Below are positions 45,099 to 55,610 of a stretch of 64,000 bases of DNA, in pieces. Position 1 is the stretch's first letter. Each line of letters starts with the position of its first letter. The stretch is from NCBI GenBank assembly GCA_022843465.1, contig JALHNO010000002.1, positions 62,001-126,000 on the forward strand, given 5' to 3'. The notes beneath the pieces were generated by a model that did no database searches, was not told where the DNA came from, and saw only the letters and a list, made by a program, of their open reading frames with translations. Position numbers and translations under genes: made by a program. Origin of the DNA: Pseudomonadota bacterium. Its GTDB lineage: Bacteria; Pseudomonadota; Gammaproteobacteria; Xanthomonadales; Ahniellaceae.

Positions 45099-45914
45099 TC
45101 AGTCCTGCACCCGGAAATCCTTGGAGCGCTTGACGATCAACCACAGCGCCAACCGGTCCGGCAGGTGCTTGATGACAAAGGCGATCAGCCGATTGACAGC
45201 ACCGCTGACGTGCACGATGCGGCCGGCTTCCAGCAGGCGCAGGCCTTCTTCGGCGACGGATTCCGAGGTCTGGAACATGAAGCGCGGCAATCGGTTCATC
45301 AGATGGCGGGCGCCGCTGATGTCATGGAACTCGGACCAGGTGAAGCCCGGACACAGCGCTTGCACGGCAATTCCGTGCGGCCGGTTTTCCAGCGCCAGGG
45401 ATTGCGAGAACTTGATCATGTACGCCTTGCTGGCCCCATACAGGGTGTTGCCAGCGGAGCCCGGAATGATGCCGGCCAAGGAAGCCACATTGATGATCCG
45501 GCCCCAGCCGCGGCGGCGCATGCCCGGCAGCAGATGATGCGCCAGTTCAGTTGGCGCCTCGATCATCACCCGCAAGAAGCGCGCATGCGCCGCCCACTGG
45601 TGCCGATGAAAATGGCCGGGCATGCCATAGCCGGCATTGTTGATCAGCATGTCGATTTCGATGCCGGCGGCGCCGGTGCGTGCCATCAGGTCAGCGACCG
45701 CGGCCGGATCGCCCAGATCCGCCTCGATACACAGCGTCTGCACGCCGTGCTGCGCGGTCAGATCGCCGGCCAGGTTGTGCAGGCGGTCGAGTCGGCGCGC
45801 CATCATGATCAGGTTGGCACCGCGCGCAGCAAGCTCGCGTGCGAACGCCTCGCCGATTCCGCTCGACGCCCCGGTCACCAGGGCCCAGCGGCCGCTGTAG
45901 GTCTGTGTCTTCAT
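45099..45914 (-). CDS. Short-chain dehydrogenase/reductase
   Basis: The 271-residue classical SDR starts at an ATG at 45914. The cofactor motif is VTGASSGIGEAFARELAARG, NNAG occurs in MLINNAGYGM, the catalytic Ser lies in INVASLAG and Tyr/Lys in YGASKAYM. The C-terminal extension with IAFVIKHLPDRLALWLIVK may contact membrane. Substrate cannot be told; the length and tail resemble SDR proteins of lipid metabolism. It is divergent from tpiA across 68 bp. Confidence 0.9.
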   Translation of the reverse strand: MKTQTYSGRWALVTGASSGIGEAFARELAARGANLIMMARRLDRLHNLAGDLTAQHGVQTLCIEADLGDPAAVADLMARTGAAGIEIDMLINNAGYGMPGHFHRHQWAAHARFLRVMIEAPTELAHHLLPGMRRRGWGRIINVASLAGIIPGSAGNTLYGASKAYMIKFSQSLALENRPHGIAVQALCPGFTWSEFHDISGARHLMNRLPRFMFQTSESVAEEGLRLLEAGRIVHVSGAVNRLIAFVIKHLPDRLALWLIVKRSKDFRVQD

Positions 45915-45982
45915 CGCTCGCCTGGTTTGCTGCGGACTGTGGCCCTGAGTATCCTTGGTGATCCACTGCAACGGTATCCCCC

Positions 45983-46726
45983 ATGCGACGCAAACTCGTG
46001 GCAGGCAATTGGAAGATGAATGCCAGTCTGGCCCAGAGCCGCGCGCTGCTTGCGGCGCTGCGGTCAGCAGGCAGTGCCTGCGATATTGCCGTGATGCCGC
46101 CATTCCCGTATCTGCCGCTGGCGCTGGGCGAACTGACAGGCTCGGCCATCATGGTCGGTGGCCAGGATTGCAGCGCCCATGCCAGTGGCGCGTACACCGG
46201 TGATGTTTCTGCGGCCATGCTGGCGGATATCGGTTGCCGGATGGTGATTGTCGGACATTCGGAGCGGCGCCAGGGTCATGGCGAATCCGATGCGGTGGTC
46301 GCGGCCAAGTTCGCCCAGGTCCTTGCCGCCGGTCTGACGCCCGTGCTCTGTGTCGGCGAGACCCTCGACGAGCGTGATGGCGGCCAGACCCTGGCGGTCG
46401 TTAAGCGGCAACTCGATGCGGTGATTGGCCAGGCAGGTATCGGGGCTTTCGCCAATGCGGTGCTGGCCTACGAGCCGGTTTGGGCGATCGGGACCGGGCG
46501 TACCGCCAGTCCGGCCCAGGCGCAGGAGGTCCATGCCGGACTGCGTAGCCATCTGGCCGGATTCGATGCTACGATTGGCGGCTCGCTACGTATTCTCTAC
46601 GGCGGCAGTGTCAAAGGCAGCAATGCCAGCCTGCTGTTTGCCGAACCGGATATCGATGGCGGCCTGATCGGAGGCGCGTCCCTGCTGGCCGAGGAATTCC
46701 TCGCCATCGCCGCAGCCACCGCATAA
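45983..46726 (+). CDS. tpiA: Triosephosphate isomerase
   Basis: The 247-residue glycolytic enzyme has KLVAGNWKMNASLA with the active-site Asn and Lys, the electrophilic His in VIVGHSERR, the catalytic Glu in LAYEPVWAIGTGR, and the phosphate-binding loop ILYGGSVKG. It interconverts dihydroxyacetone phosphate and glyceraldehyde 3-phosphate. It is followed 15 bp later by secG, a common pairing. Confidence 0.98.
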   Translation: MRRKLVAGNWKMNASLAQSRALLAALRSAGSACDIAVMPPFPYLPLALGELTGSAIMVGGQDCSAHASGAYTGDVSAAMLADIGCRMVIVGHSERRQGHGESDAVVAAKFAQVLAAGLTPVLCVGETLDERDGGQTLAVVKRQLDAVIGQAGIGAFANAVLAYEPVWAIGTGRTASPAQAQEVHAGLRSHLAGFDATIGGSLRILYGGSVKGSNASLLFAEPDIDGGLIGGASLLAEEFLAIAAATA

Positions 46727-46741
46727 CTTTCTGGAACTGTC

Positions 46742-47212
46742 ATGGCATTCAAGATTCTGCTCGCGCTTTACCTGGTTGTGGCCGTGGCCATGATCTTTTT
46801 CATTCTGATGCAGCGTGGCGCCGGTGCGCAGGCGGGATCGGGATTCGGTGGCGGCGCCTCGGGCACCGTATTCGGCTCCAGCGGTGCCGGCAACTTCCTC
46901 AGCATCTCGACCAAGTGGCTGGCGATCGCGTTTTTCGCCATCAGCATTGGCATGGGTGTTTACGTCAGTCACACATCAAGGAGTGGCCAGCAGTCCGAGG
47001 GCGGCGTGATGGCCAAGCGGGCGGCCGATTCGTCGGCAGCGACCGATGCCGCGGTGGCCCCCGAGGTTCCTGCGGCCGACTCCGAAGTTCCGGCAGCACC
47101 GATCGACGAGCCGGCCGATGCAGCGCCCGCGGCCGATGCCGCGACCGCAGTGCCCGCGGCTCCGGTCGAGGTGGAAAAAGACAAGCAGGATTCCGACAAT
47201 CCCCAGGGTTGA
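46742..47212 (+). CDS. secG: Preprotein translocase subunit SecG
   Basis: This 156-residue protein has two membrane helices (residues about 3-20 and 55-74) with the conserved loop LMQRGAGAQAGSGFGGGASG between them. It aids SecYE-mediated protein export. The C-terminal tail is a long Ala/Pro/Asp-rich stretch of about 75 residues, longer than in E. coli SecG (110 residues overall). It is followed closely by tRNA-Leu and nuoA. Confidence 0.95.
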   Translation: MAFKILLALYLVVAVAMIFFILMQRGAGAQAGSGFGGGASGTVFGSSGAGNFLSISTKWLAIAFFAISIGMGVYVSHTSRSGQQSEGGVMAKRAADSSAATDAAVAPEVPAADSEVPAAPIDEPADAAPAADAATAVPAAPVEVEKDKQDSDNPQG

Positions 47213-47217
47213 TCGGC

Positions 47218-47223
47218 TACAAT
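47218..47223 (+). promoter_or_regulatory. Candidate -10 box for tRNA-Leu
   Basis: TACAAT (5 of 6 matches to the consensus) lies 10 bases before the tRNA 5' end. The -35 region (about 47194-47199, CGACAA) is weak. The tRNA may also be read from the tpiA-secG transcript. Confidence 0.4.
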
Positions 47224-47233
47224 GTTCGGCGTT

Positions 47234-47318
47234 GCCCAGGTGGTGGAATTGGTAGACACACTACCTTGAGGTGGTAGCGGCTTCGGTCGTGGGGGTTCGA
47301 GTCCCCCCTTGGGCACCA
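47234..47318 (+). tRNA. tRNA-Leu (anticodon GAG)
   Basis: The 85-nt gene forms a 7-bp acceptor stem (GCCCAGG with CTTGGGC), a long variable arm as in class II tRNAs, and an anticodon stem CTACC/GGTAG around a loop with GAG at positions 34-36. It also has the T-loop sequence GGTTCGAGTCC. The CCA end is encoded. It reads CUC and CUU. It sits between secG and nuoA, a placement shared by many gammaproteobacteria. Confidence 0.97.
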
Positions 47319-47329
47319 ACACGCATTCA

Positions 47330-47358
47330 TGAAGCCGCTCAGCGGCTTCAGTTTTTTT
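47330..47358 (+). terminator. Strong intrinsic terminator after tRNA-Leu
   Basis: TGAAGCCGC (47330-47338) pairs perfectly with GCGGCTTCA (47342-47350) over a 3-nt loop, followed by G and seven Ts (47352-47358). It ends the tpiA-secG-tRNA transcript just 48 bases before nuoA. Confidence 0.9.
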
Positions 47359-47406
47359 GGCGTTTCAACTGCGACGCCGTACCAACGCAATCTTGGTGGA
47401 AAGCAC

Positions 47407-47766
47407 ATGGATCTGTCCGAATACCTGCCGGTGCTGTTGTTCCTGGGTATAGCAACGATCATCGGCGTCGCCTTGCTGACCATCGGAACCGTTCTCGGGC
47501 CGAAGCGCGCCAGCGTGGAAAAAGCCGCGCCCTACGAGTGCGGCTTTCCGGCATTCGAGGACGCGCGCATGAAGTTCGATGTGCGCTATTACCTGATGGC
47601 GATCCTGTTCATCGTGTTCGACCTCGAAATCGCCTTCATCCTGCCGTGGTCGGTCGTGTTTCGCGATATCGGCGTCATCGCCATGGTCGAGATGGCCATG
47701 TTCATCGGCTTGCTGGTGGTCGGTTTCGTCTACGTCTGGAAGAAAGGGGCGCTGGAATGGGAGTGA
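47407..47766 (+). CDS. nuoA: NADH-quinone oxidoreductase subunit A
   Basis: The 119-residue product (ATG at 47407, with GGTGGAAAG upstream) is a three-helix membrane subunit of complex I. Conserved features are [20 protein letters not shown] in the loop and [11 protein letters not shown] in helix 2. It is the first gene of the nuo operon. Its stop overlaps the nuoB start. A terminator ends 48 bases upstream, so the operon promoter must be short-range, or the terminator must be read through. Confidence 0.97.
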   Translation: MDLSEYLPVLLFLGIATIIGVALLTIGTVLGPKRASVEKAAPYECGFPAFEDARMKFDVRYYLMAILFIVFDLEIAFILPWSVVFRDIGVIAMVEMAMFIGLLVVGFVYVWKKGALEWE

Positions 47767-48302
47767 AGGGCAGTTTCTTCCACAATCCTGATCCGATCGG
47801 CGAAGTTGACGACATCCTTCGACCCGGCGGCGACAATCCCTTGCTGGAGCGCGGCTGGGCAGTTACCTCAGCCGATACCCTGATCAACTGGGCGCGCACC
47901 GGTTCGATGTGGCCGATGACGTTTGGACTTGCCTGTTGCGCCGTCGAAATGATGCATTCGGGTGCAGCGCGGCTGGACCTGGACCGCTACGGTGTGGTGT
48001 TTCGGCCCAGCCCACGACAATCCGACGTGATGATTGTGGCCGGTACCCTGGTCAACAAGATGGCGCCGGCGTTGCGCCGGGTCTATGACCAGATGCCCGA
48101 GCCAAAATGGGTGATCTCGATGGGCAGTTGCGCCAATGGCGGCGGCTACTATCACTATTCCTACTCGGTGGTGCGTGGCTGTGATCGCATCGTCCCGGTG
48201 GATATCTATGTTCCCGGCTGTCCGCCGACGGCCGAGGCCCTGATCTGGGGCATTCTGCAACTGCAGAAAAAAATCCGTCGCACCCACACGATTGCGCGCT
48301 GA
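47757..48302 (+). CDS. nuoB: NADH-quinone oxidoreductase subunit B
   Basis: The 181-residue product starts inside the nuoA end (ATG at 47757). It carries the N2 [4Fe-4S] cluster ligands: the adjacent cysteines in [23 protein letters not shown], and [13 protein letters not shown]. This cluster passes electrons to quinone at the junction of the peripheral and membrane arms. Confidence 0.98.
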   Translation: MGVKGSFFHNPDPIGEVDDILRPGGDNPLLERGWAVTSADTLINWARTGSMWPMTFGLACCAVEMMHSGAARLDLDRYGVVFRPSPRQSDVMIVAGTLVNKMAPALRRVYDQMPEPKWVISMGSCANGGGYYHYSYSVVRGCDRIVPVDIYVPGCPPTAEALIWGILQLQKKIRRTHTIAR

Positions 48303-48308
48303 GGCCCC

Positions 48309-49034
48309 ATGAGCGAATCGGTCGCCACACTTCGAGAACTTCTGCAGCAGCGCTTCGGCGCCCGACTCGGCGATTTCAGCGAGCACGCCGGCGCCTTGCG
48401 TGTCGACGTCAGCCTCGCGGCCTGGGTTGAAGTAGCGCGTGCGCTGCGCGACGAAGCCGCTTTCCGCTTCGAGCAGGCGATCGATCTCTGCGTGGTCGAT
48501 TATCTCAGCTACGGCGAAGCCGAGTGGGATACCGGCAATGTCAGCAATGAAGGCTTCTCGCGCGGCGTCGAAGGCGAGGGCGCCGGCCGTTTCAACTGGG
48601 CGGATCGACCCGCGGCAGCCCATATCAGCAACCGTTTTGCCGTCGTCGTCCAGCTGTTGTCGATCAGCAACAACCAGCGCCTGCGCCTTCGTTGTTTCGC
48701 ACCGGATGACGGTTTGCCGGTGGTGCCTACTCTGGTCGATGTCTGGCGGGGACTCAACTGGTTCGAGCGCGAGGCGTTTGACCTGTTCGGCGTACTCTTC
48801 GAGGGCCATCCGGACCTGCGCCGCATCCTCACCGATTACGGCTTCGTCGGTCATCCGTTCCGCAAGGATTTTCCGCTGGTCGGCAACGTCGAAGTGCGCT
48901 ACGACGAAGCCCGTCGTCGTGTCGTCTACGAACCGGTCTCGATCGAACCGCGCGTGGGCGTTCCGCGTACCGTGCGCGATGACGCGCGCCTCGAACAAGC
49001 TGCTGCCGAAAGCGCAGCGCGCGCAGCCAGGTAA
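48309..49034 (+). CDS. nuoC: NADH-quinone oxidoreductase subunit C
   Basis: The 241-residue 30-kDa subunit has the conserved [20 protein letters not shown] and [20 protein letters not shown]. It is a separate gene from nuoD, unlike the fused nuoCD of E. coli. It helps hold the N2 cluster and quinone site. It starts 6 bp after nuoB. Confidence 0.97.
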   Translation: MSESVATLRELLQQRFGARLGDFSEHAGALRVDVSLAAWVEVARALRDEAAFRFEQAIDLCVVDYLSYGEAEWDTGNVSNEGFSRGVEGEGAGRFNWADRPAAAHISNRFAVVVQLLSISNNQRLRLRCFAPDDGLPVVPTLVDVWRGLNWFEREAFDLFGVLFEGHPDLRRILTDYGFVGHPFRKDFPLVGNVEVRYDEARRRVVYEPVSIEPRVGVPRTVRDDARLEQAAAESAARAAR

Positions 49035-49040
49035 GCCAGC

Positions 49041-50294
49041 ATGCAGGAAATTCGCAACTACACGATCAATTTCGGCCCTCAGCATCCGGCCGCGCATGGC
49101 GTGCTGCGCCTGGTGCTCGAGATGGACGGCGAAGTGGTACAGCGGGCCGATCCGCATGTCGGCCTGCTGCATCGCGGTACCGAAAAGCTGGTCGAGTCCA
49201 AGCCCTACAACCAGTCGATCGGCTATATGGATCGCCTCGACTACGTGTCGATGATGTGCAACGAGCATGCCTACGTACGCGCGGTCGAGCGCCTGCTCGG
49301 CGTCGAGGCGCCCGAGCGCGCCCAGGTGATCCGGACCATGTTCGACGAGATCACCCGCATCCTCAATCATCTGATGTGGATCGGCTCCAACGGCATCGAT
49401 CTTGGTGCGATGACAGTGTTCCTCTATGCGTTCCGCGAGCGTGAGGAATTGATGGACTGTTACGAAGCGGTCAGTGGCGCCCGCATGCACGCGACCTACT
49501 ATCGTCCCGGCGGCGTCTACCGGGATCTGCCCGATCGCATGCCGCAGTATCGCGAGTCGCCCTGGCGCAAGGCTGCCGATGCGCGCCGGATGAACCAGTG
49601 GCGTGAGGGCTCGATGCTCGACTTCCTCGATGCCTTCACCGAGGATTTCCCGCGCCGGGTCGACGAATACGAAACCCTGTTGACCGACAACCGGATCTGG
49701 AAACAGCGCACCGTAGGAATTGGTGTGGTCAGCCCGGAGCAGGCCCTGGCCTGGGGCATGAGCGGTCCGATGCTGCGTGGTTCCGGCATCGAGTGGGATC
49801 TGCGCCGCAAGCAGCCCTATGCCGCCTATGACAAGTTCGACTTCAAGATTCCGGTCGGTGTCCAGGGCGACTGCTACGACCGTTACCTGATTCGCGTCGA
49901 GGAGATGCGTCAGTCCAATCACATCATCAGGCAGTGCGTAGCCTGGCTGCGCCAGAACCCTGGCGAAGTGATGCTGAAGAACTTCAAGGTCGCGCCGCCC
50001 TCGCGCACCGAGATGAAGGACGACATGGAAGCCCTGATCCACCATTTCAAGCTGTTCACCGAGGGTTATTCGGTGCCGGCGGGTGAGGTCTACAGCGCTG
50101 TGGAGGCGCCCAAGGGCGAGTTCGGCGTGTACATGATTTCGGACGGCGCCAACAAGCCGTTCCGGGTCAAATTGCGCGCACCGGGCTTCGCCCATCTGTC
50201 GGCCATGGATGAAATTGCACGTGGTCATATGCTGCCCGACGTGGTGGCCCTGATCGGAACGTTCGACATCGTCTTCGGCGAAGTGGATCGCTGA
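49041..50294 (+). CDS. nuoD: NADH-quinone oxidoreductase subunit D
   Basis: The 417-residue 49-kDa subunit opens with [20 protein letters not shown], which contains the quinone-site histidine. It continues with [11 protein letters not shown] and [14 protein letters not shown], and ends in the conserved DIVFGEVDR. It forms the quinone chamber with NuoB and starts 6 bp after nuoC. Confidence 0.98.
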   Translation: MQEIRNYTINFGPQHPAAHGVLRLVLEMDGEVVQRADPHVGLLHRGTEKLVESKPYNQSIGYMDRLDYVSMMCNEHAYVRAVERLLGVEAPERAQVIRTMFDEITRILNHLMWIGSNGIDLGAMTVFLYAFREREELMDCYEAVSGARMHATYYRPGGVYRDLPDRMPQYRESPWRKAADARRMNQWREGSMLDFLDAFTEDFPRRVDEYETLLTDNRIWKQRTVGIGVVSPEQALAWGMSGPMLRGSGIEWDLRRKQPYAAYDKFDFKIPVGVQGDCYDRYLIRVEEMRQSNHIIRQCVAWLRQNPGEVMLKNFKVAPPSRTEMKDDMEALIHHFKLFTEGYSVPAGEVYSAVEAPKGEFGVYMISDGANKPFRVKLRAPGFAHLSAMDEIARGHMLPDVVALIGTFDIVFGEVDR

Positions 50295-50308
50295 GGCGGG
50301 AGCAGGCA

Positions 50309-50836
50309 ATGAAGGCATCAGGAAATTTCGACAAGGTTCGCAACGTTGATCCGCTCGTGGTGCTCAGCGCTGCGACGCGCACGCATATTGACCACTGGCT
50401 GGCCAAGTTTCCGCCCGAGCGCAAACGCGCTGCGCTGTTGCAGGCGCTATGGGCGGCACAGGAGCAGAACACCGGTTTTCTGACCGACGAACTGGTTGCG
50501 GCAGTGGCGCAGTATCTCGATGTCCCGAGCGTCTGGGCGTATGAAGTGGCCAATTTCTACTCGATGTTCGAGCTCAAGCCGGTCGGTCGCAACAATGTCG
50601 CCATCTGCACCAATATTTCCTGCTGGCTCAATGGTGCCGAGGACATTGTGCGCCATTGCGAGCGCCGTCTTGGGGTCAAGCTCGGCGAGAGCACCGCTGA
50701 TGGCCGCGTCTATCTGAAGCGCGAAGAAGAATGTCTGGCCGCCTGCGCCGGCGCGCCGATGATGGTGGTCAATGGTCACTACCACGAGAACCTGACGCAC
50801 GAATCGTGCGACCAGATCCTCGATGGACTGAAGTAA
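50309..50836 (+). CDS. nuoE: NADH-quinone oxidoreductase subunit E
   Basis: The 175-residue 24-kDa subunit has the N1a [2Fe-2S] ligands as CTNISC and CLAAC, in a thioredoxin-like fold. The N-terminal helical region contains LLQALWAAQEQNTGFLTDEL and the conserved ANFYSMFELKPVG. It partners with NuoF in the NADH dehydrogenase module. Confidence 0.97.
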   Translation: MKASGNFDKVRNVDPLVVLSAATRTHIDHWLAKFPPERKRAALLQALWAAQEQNTGFLTDELVAAVAQYLDVPSVWAYEVANFYSMFELKPVGRNNVAICTNISCWLNGAEDIVRHCERRLGVKLGESTADGRVYLKREEECLAACAGAPMMVVNGHYHENLTHESCDQILDGLK

Positions 50837-50851
50837 GGCAGGGAGCAGACT

Positions 50852-52165
50852 ATGGCCATCGGACCCGTCCCACAGGAACACAACGTGGTCTTCACGACCT
50901 TGCACTTTGATACGCCGTGGAGCTACGACAGCTATCTCAAGGCCGGTGGCTACCAGGCCTGGCGCAAGATCCTCAGCGAGAAGATGCCGCGTGAACAGGT
51001 CATCGACATGGTCAAGCAGAGTGGTCTGCGTGGCCGTGGCGGCGCCGGTTTCCCGACCGGCCTGAAGTGGAGTTTCATGCCACGCAATGCGCCGGGGCAG
51101 AAATACATCCTGTGCAATTCCGATGAATCCGAGCCCGGCACCTGCAAGGACCGCGACATCCTGCGCTTCAACCCGCATGCGGTGATCGAAGGCATGGCGA
51201 TCGCCTGCTACGCGACCAATTCCACGGTGGCCTACAACTATCTGCGTGGCGAGTTCCACCACGAGCCCTTCGAGCATTTCGAAGCTGCGCTTGAGGATGC
51301 CTACCGGCATGGCTGGCTTGGCAAGAACGTGCTGGATTCCGGCGTCGATGTCGATATCCACTCTGCGCTCGGCGCCGGTGCCTACATCTGCGGCGAAGAG
51401 ACCGCGCTGATGGAATCGCTCGAGGGCAAGAAGGGCCAGCCGCGTTTCAAGCCACCGTTTCCGGCAAATTTCGGCCTGTTCGGCAAGCCGACCACGATCA
51501 ACAACACCGAGACCTATGCCTCGGTGCCGGCGATCATCCGCAATGGCGCCGAGTGGTTCCTCAATCTGGGCAAGCCCAACAACGGCGGCCCCAAGGTGTT
51601 CTCGGTTTCCGGGCATGTTGCCAGGCCAGGCAACTTCGAGATCCGCCTGGGGACACCGTTCAAGGACCTGCTCGAAATGGCCGGCGGCATGCGCAAGGGG
51701 CACGCTCTGAAGGCGGTGATCCCGGGGGGCTCGTCGATGCCGGTACTGCCCGCCGAGACGATGATGGCCTGCACGATGGACTACGACAGTCTGCAGAAGG
51801 CCGGGTCCGGACTGGGCTCGGGCGCTGTCATCGTGATGGACGAGTCGACCTGCATGGTGCGCGCCTGCCGCCGCATCAGCCAGTTCTATTACGCCGAATC
51901 CTGCGGGCAGTGCACGCCCTGCCGCGAAGGTACCGGCTGGATGTATCGCATGCTTACGCGAATCACCGAGGGACAGGCGGTGATGGACGATCTGCACATG
52001 CTCAAGCAGGCCGCCGGACAGATTGAAGGGCACACCATCTGTGCCTTCGGTGAGGCCGCCGCCTGGCCGGTGCAGGGCTTTCTGCGCCACTACTGGCACG
52101 AATTCGAGTACTTCATCATCAACAAGCGATCCCTGGTGGACGTCCAGCTTGGAGTAGCGGCATGA
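50852..52165 (+). CDS. nuoF: NADH-quinone oxidoreductase subunit F
   Basis: The 437-residue 51-kDa subunit binds NADH and FMN through RGRGGAGFPTGLKWSF, NSDESEPGTCKDRDI and GAGAYICGEETAL. The [4Fe-4S] N3 cluster is bound by ESCGQCTPCREGTGW and a later cysteine in HTICAFGEA. It is the electron entry site of complex I. Its stop overlaps the nuoG ATG by 4 bp. Confidence 0.98.
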   Translation: MAIGPVPQEHNVVFTTLHFDTPWSYDSYLKAGGYQAWRKILSEKMPREQVIDMVKQSGLRGRGGAGFPTGLKWSFMPRNAPGQKYILCNSDESEPGTCKDRDILRFNPHAVIEGMAIACYATNSTVAYNYLRGEFHHEPFEHFEAALEDAYRHGWLGKNVLDSGVDVDIHSALGAGAYICGEETALMESLEGKKGQPRFKPPFPANFGLFGKPTTINNTETYASVPAIIRNGAEWFLNLGKPNNGGPKVFSVSGHVARPGNFEIRLGTPFKDLLEMAGGMRKGHALKAVIPGGSSMPVLPAETMMACTMDYDSLQKAGSGLGSGAVIVMDESTCMVRACRRISQFYYAESCGQCTPCREGTGWMYRMLTRITEGQAVMDDLHMLKQAAGQIEGHTICAFGEAAAWPVQGFLRHYWHEFEYFIINKRSLVDVQLGVAA

Positions 52166-54534
52166 GCGCCCAGCCGGTGGCACCCCCTGCACCAGACATG
52201 GTGAATATCGAAGTCGATGGCAAGCCGATCCAGATCGCCAAGGGTTCGATGATCATCCAGGCGACCGATAGCGCCAAAGTCGCCGTGCCGCGCTTCTGCT
52301 ACCACGAGAAGTTGCCGATCGCGGCCAACTGCCGCATGTGTCTGGTCGACGTCGAGAAGTCGCCCAAGCCGGTGCCAGCCTGTGCGACGCCGGTGATGGA
52401 AGGCATGAAGATCTACACCCGCAGCGAGCGTGCGCTCGGTGCCCAGCGCAATGTGATGGAGTTCCTGCTGATCAACCATCCGCTCGACTGTCCGATCTGC
52501 GATCAGGGCGGCGAGTGCGAACTGCAGGATGTCGCGATGGGCTATGGCCGTTCGGTCTCGCGGTTCTCCGAGCGCAAGCGCGTGGTAGCCGACGAGGATA
52601 TCGGTCCGCTGATTGCCACCGACATGACCCGCTGCATCCATTGCACGCGTTGCGTCCGCTTCATGTCCGAGATTGCCGGAACCACCGAACTGGGCGGCAT
52701 GGGCCGTGGTGAGCATCTCGAGATCGGAACCTATATCGGCAAGTCCATCGAGTCCGAACTCGGCGGCAATATCATCGATGTCTGCCCGGTGGGTGCGTTG
52801 ACCAACAAGCCTTTCCGGTTCCGCGCGCGGGCGTGGGAGCTGACTGCACGCGCATCGATCGGTTACCACGACGCGCTCGGATCGAATCTCTACCTGCATA
52901 CACGCCGTGGCGAAGTCCTGCGGACGGTTCCGCGCGACAATGAAGCGATCAATGAGAACTGGCTGTCCGACCGCGATCGCTACAGCCACCAGGGTCTGTA
53001 TGCCGCTGATCGGGCCACCGAACCGATGTTGCGTGGTGCCGACGGTGTGCTGCATCCGGTCGCCTGGGAAGATGCGATCGCTGCTGTGGTCGAAGGTCTG
53101 CGCAAGGCAATCGACCAGCATGGCGGTGACCAGGTCGGCGCCCTGGTCCATCCGGCCACGACCACCGAAGAGGGCATGCTGCTGGCCGATATCGTGCGCG
53201 GGCTGGGCAGCCGCAATATCGATCACCGTCTGCGCCTGAGCGACTCCGTATTGGCGCCGGCAGACAATGCTTTCGAGATGCCACTGGCCGACATTGAACG
53301 CGCTGATGTGATCGTGCTGGTCGGCAGCAACCCGCGCTTCGATCAGCCTCTGCTTGGACACCGCATCCGCAAGGCCTGGAAATCGGGTGCCCGCGTGCAT
53401 GCCTTCAATCCGGTCGCGCACGAATTCAATTTCGAGTTGGCGGATCAGTGGCTGAGCGATCCCTGGAGCTTGGTCGATCAACTGTGCGCGCTGGCCAAGG
53501 CCTGCATGCAGCCGGCGGTCGAGTACGCCCGCGGCGACCTGCTCAACATGATTCTTGCGGCCGAACCGGATGCGCGCCTGGCAGCTTTGGCAACATCCCT
53601 GCGCGAGGCGCCGGGCAAGGTGCTGGTAGTCGGCGACTTCGCCCTCCAGCATCCGGCAGCCGCGACGTTGCGCAGCCTGGCCCGGTTCATCGCCAAGTGC
53701 ACCGGCGCCGCAGTCAACGAATTGCCGGCGGGCGCCAATGGTCTGGGGTTGTCGGCCGCCGGGGTGATTCCGCTGGCAGGTGACGGCGCTGCGCTGTCAG
53801 TGCCAGAGATGCTGGCGACACCGCGCAAGGCGCTGTTGCTCTACGGCGTGGACGTCCCCAACGACCTGGCCTACGGCGCGGCCGCGAATAGCGCACTGAT
53901 GGCATCGGATTTCACGGTCGCGTGTACAGGCTTCCTGTCGGACGCCCTGCGCGCACGGGCGCATGTGATTCTGCCGATTGGCCTGCTGCCGGAGATCGCT
54001 GGCAGTCTGGTCAATGTTGATGGCATGTACCAGTCCGTAGCTGCTGGCGCCAAATTGCCCGCTGAGGCACGTCCTGGCTGGCGGGTATTGCGCGCGCTGG
54101 GCTCGGCACTGGGTCTGAGCGGATTCGAATTCACCGAAATTGCCGAGTTGCAGTCGCGATTGCCCGTGATCGGCAGGCTCAATCCCAATCCGGTAAGCGC
54201 GGTTTCTGCAGCGCGCCGTCCAGAGCAAATCGGCCTGCTTCGTGTTGCCGAGGTGCCGATCTACGCAGTCGATGCCGTGGTCCGGCGCAGTGAGGCACTG
54301 CAGAAGACGCCGCTGGCTGCCACTGCCTTCGTCGGTCTGCACCCAGGCGACGTCGAGCGACTGAAGCTTGCCGCAGGCGACACTGTGCAGGTGTCTGATG
54401 GCCGGGTCCGCGTCGAACTGCCGTTGGCTGTCAACGCGGCCATTGCGCCCGGCACCGCCTGGATTCCGGCTGGCCTGGATGCAACCCAGTCGCTGCTGCC
54501 GACCGGCCACCTGATCTCGGTCGGAAAGGCCTGA
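52162..54534 (+). CDS. nuoG: NADH-quinone oxidoreductase subunit G
   Basis: The 790-residue subunit has an N-terminal ferredoxin domain: [19 protein letters not shown] binds N1b, then [34 protein letters not shown] and [10 protein letters not shown] bind N4/N5-type clusters. A molybdopterin-oxidoreductase-like domain without the cofactor follows (about 220-700), and a final beta region resembles a molydopterin dinucleotide-binding fold. It wires electrons from NuoF towards NuoI. Confidence 0.96.
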   Translation: MSAQPVAPPAPDMVNIEVDGKPIQIAKGSMIIQATDSAKVAVPRFCYHEKLPIAANCRMCLVDVEKSPKPVPACATPVMEGMKIYTRSERALGAQRNVMEFLLINHPLDCPICDQGGECELQDVAMGYGRSVSRFSERKRVVADEDIGPLIATDMTRCIHCTRCVRFMSEIAGTTELGGMGRGEHLEIGTYIGKSIESELGGNIIDVCPVGALTNKPFRFRARAWELTARASIGYHDALGSNLYLHTRRGEVLRTVPRDNEAINENWLSDRDRYSHQGLYAADRATEPMLRGADGVLHPVAWEDAIAAVVEGLRKAIDQHGGDQVGALVHPATTTEEGMLLADIVRGLGSRNIDHRLRLSDSVLAPADNAFEMPLADIERADVIVLVGSNPRFDQPLLGHRIRKAWKSGARVHAFNPVAHEFNFELADQWLSDPWSLVDQLCALAKACMQPAVEYARGDLLNMILAAEPDARLAALATSLREAPGKVLVVGDFALQHPAAATLRSLARFIAKCTGAAVNELPAGANGLGLSAAGVIPLAGDGAALSVPEMLATPRKALLLYGVDVPNDLAYGAAANSALMASDFTVACTGFLSDALRARAHVILPIGLLPEIAGSLVNVDGMYQSVAAGAKLPAEARPGWRVLRALGSALGLSGFEFTEIAELQSRLPVIGRLNPNPVSAVSAARRPEQIGLLRVAEVPIYAVDAVVRRSEALQKTPLAATAFVGLHPGDVERLKLAAGDTVQVSDGRVRVELPLAVNAAIAPGTAWIPAGLDATQSLLPTGHLISVGKA

Positions 54535-54544
54535 GGACCACCCG

Positions 54545-55600
54545 ATGATCGATCAAATCCAACATGCCTGGACCTGGCTGCACAGCGACGCAGCCAGCGC
54601 GGTGCTGATCTTCACCACGATCAAGATCCTGTTGATCACTGTGCCGCTGATTCTCTGTGTCGCCTTCTTCACCCTGTGGGAGCGCAAGGTGATCGGCTGG
54701 ATGCAGGTGCGCAAGGGGCCGACCTATATCGGCAAGGGTATCCTGCAGCCGTTCGCTGACGTATTCAAACTGCTGTTCAAGGAACTGATCATTCCTTCCG
54801 AGGCCAATCGCGTACTCTTCTATCTGGCACCCTTGCTGGCCCTGGTACCGGCGTTCGCGGCCTGGTCGGTGATTCCGTTTGATGCCCAGGTCGTCTTGTC
54901 CAACAGCAATGCCGGCCTGTTGTTCCTGCTCGCGATGACCTCGATGGGTGTCTACGGCATCATCCTGGCCGGTTGGGCATCCAACTCCAAGTACGCGTTT
55001 CTGGGTGCGATGCGCGCCGCGGCGCAGATGGTTTCGTATGAGATCGCAATGGGCTTCTCGATCGTCGGCGTCCTGATCGCTGCCGGCTCGCTGAACCTGA
55101 CGCGCATCGTGGAGGCGCAGGCTGGCAACGGCGGCATGTTCGAGTGGTTCTGGCTGCCCCTGCTGCCACTCTTCGTCATCTACTTCATCTCGGGTGTCGC
55201 CGAAACCAATCGCGCACCCTTCGACGTATCCGAGGGTGAATCGGAAATCGTTGCCGGGTTCCATGTCGAGTACGCGGGGTCGGCGTTCGCGCTGTTCTTC
55301 CTGGCTGAATACGCCAACATGATCCTGATCTGTTTCCTGGCCTCGATCCTGTTTCTCGGCGGCTGGCTGTCGCCTTTCCCGGAGAGCTGGGGTCTGGTCG
55401 GCACGGCAGGATGGTGGTGGCTGCTTCTCAAAGCCAATTTCTTCGCCTTTCTGTATCTGTGGTTCCGCGCGACGTTCCCGCGCTATCGCTATGACCAGAT
55501 CATGCGGCTGGGTTGGAAGGTATTCATTCCGATCACGATTGTCTGGGTGCTGGTGACCGGCATCATGGTCTACTGCGGCTGGCTGCTGCCGGGCGAATGA
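54545..55600 (+). CDS. nuoH: NADH-quinone oxidoreductase subunit H
   Basis: The 351-residue subunit has eight or more membrane helices. Conserved features include [20 protein letters not shown] at the quinone-channel entry, [20 protein letters not shown], and [19 protein letters not shown]. It links the quinone chamber to the antiporter-like subunits. It starts 10 bp after nuoG. Confidence 0.98.
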   Translation: MIDQIQHAWTWLHSDAASAVLIFTTIKILLITVPLILCVAFFTLWERKVIGWMQVRKGPTYIGKGILQPFADVFKLLFKELIIPSEANRVLFYLAPLLALVPAFAAWSVIPFDAQVVLSNSNAGLLFLLAMTSMGVYGIILAGWASNSKYAFLGAMRAAAQMVSYEIAMGFSIVGVLIAAGSLNLTRIVEAQAGNGGMFEWFWLPLLPLFVIYFISGVAETNRAPFDVSEGESEIVAGFHVEYAGSAFALFFLAEYANMILICFLASILFLGGWLSPFPESWGLVGTAGWWWLLLKANFFAFLYLWFRATFPRYRYDQIMRLGWKVFIPITIVWVLVTGIMVYCGWLLPGE

Positions 55601-55610
55601 GGAAAAGCCG

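Noticed and set aside
47868-50318. 816-residue minus-strand reading frame across nuoB-nuoD
   Set aside because: It lies antisense to three genes with clear complex I motifs. Its translation is His/Arg/Asp-rich and has no recognisable domain, as expected from the third-position GC bias.
50447-53652. Two long minus-strand reading frames (581 and 520 residues) over nuoE-nuoG
   Set aside because: Both are antisense to Fe-S subunits with all ligand cysteines intact; no independent domain was seen.
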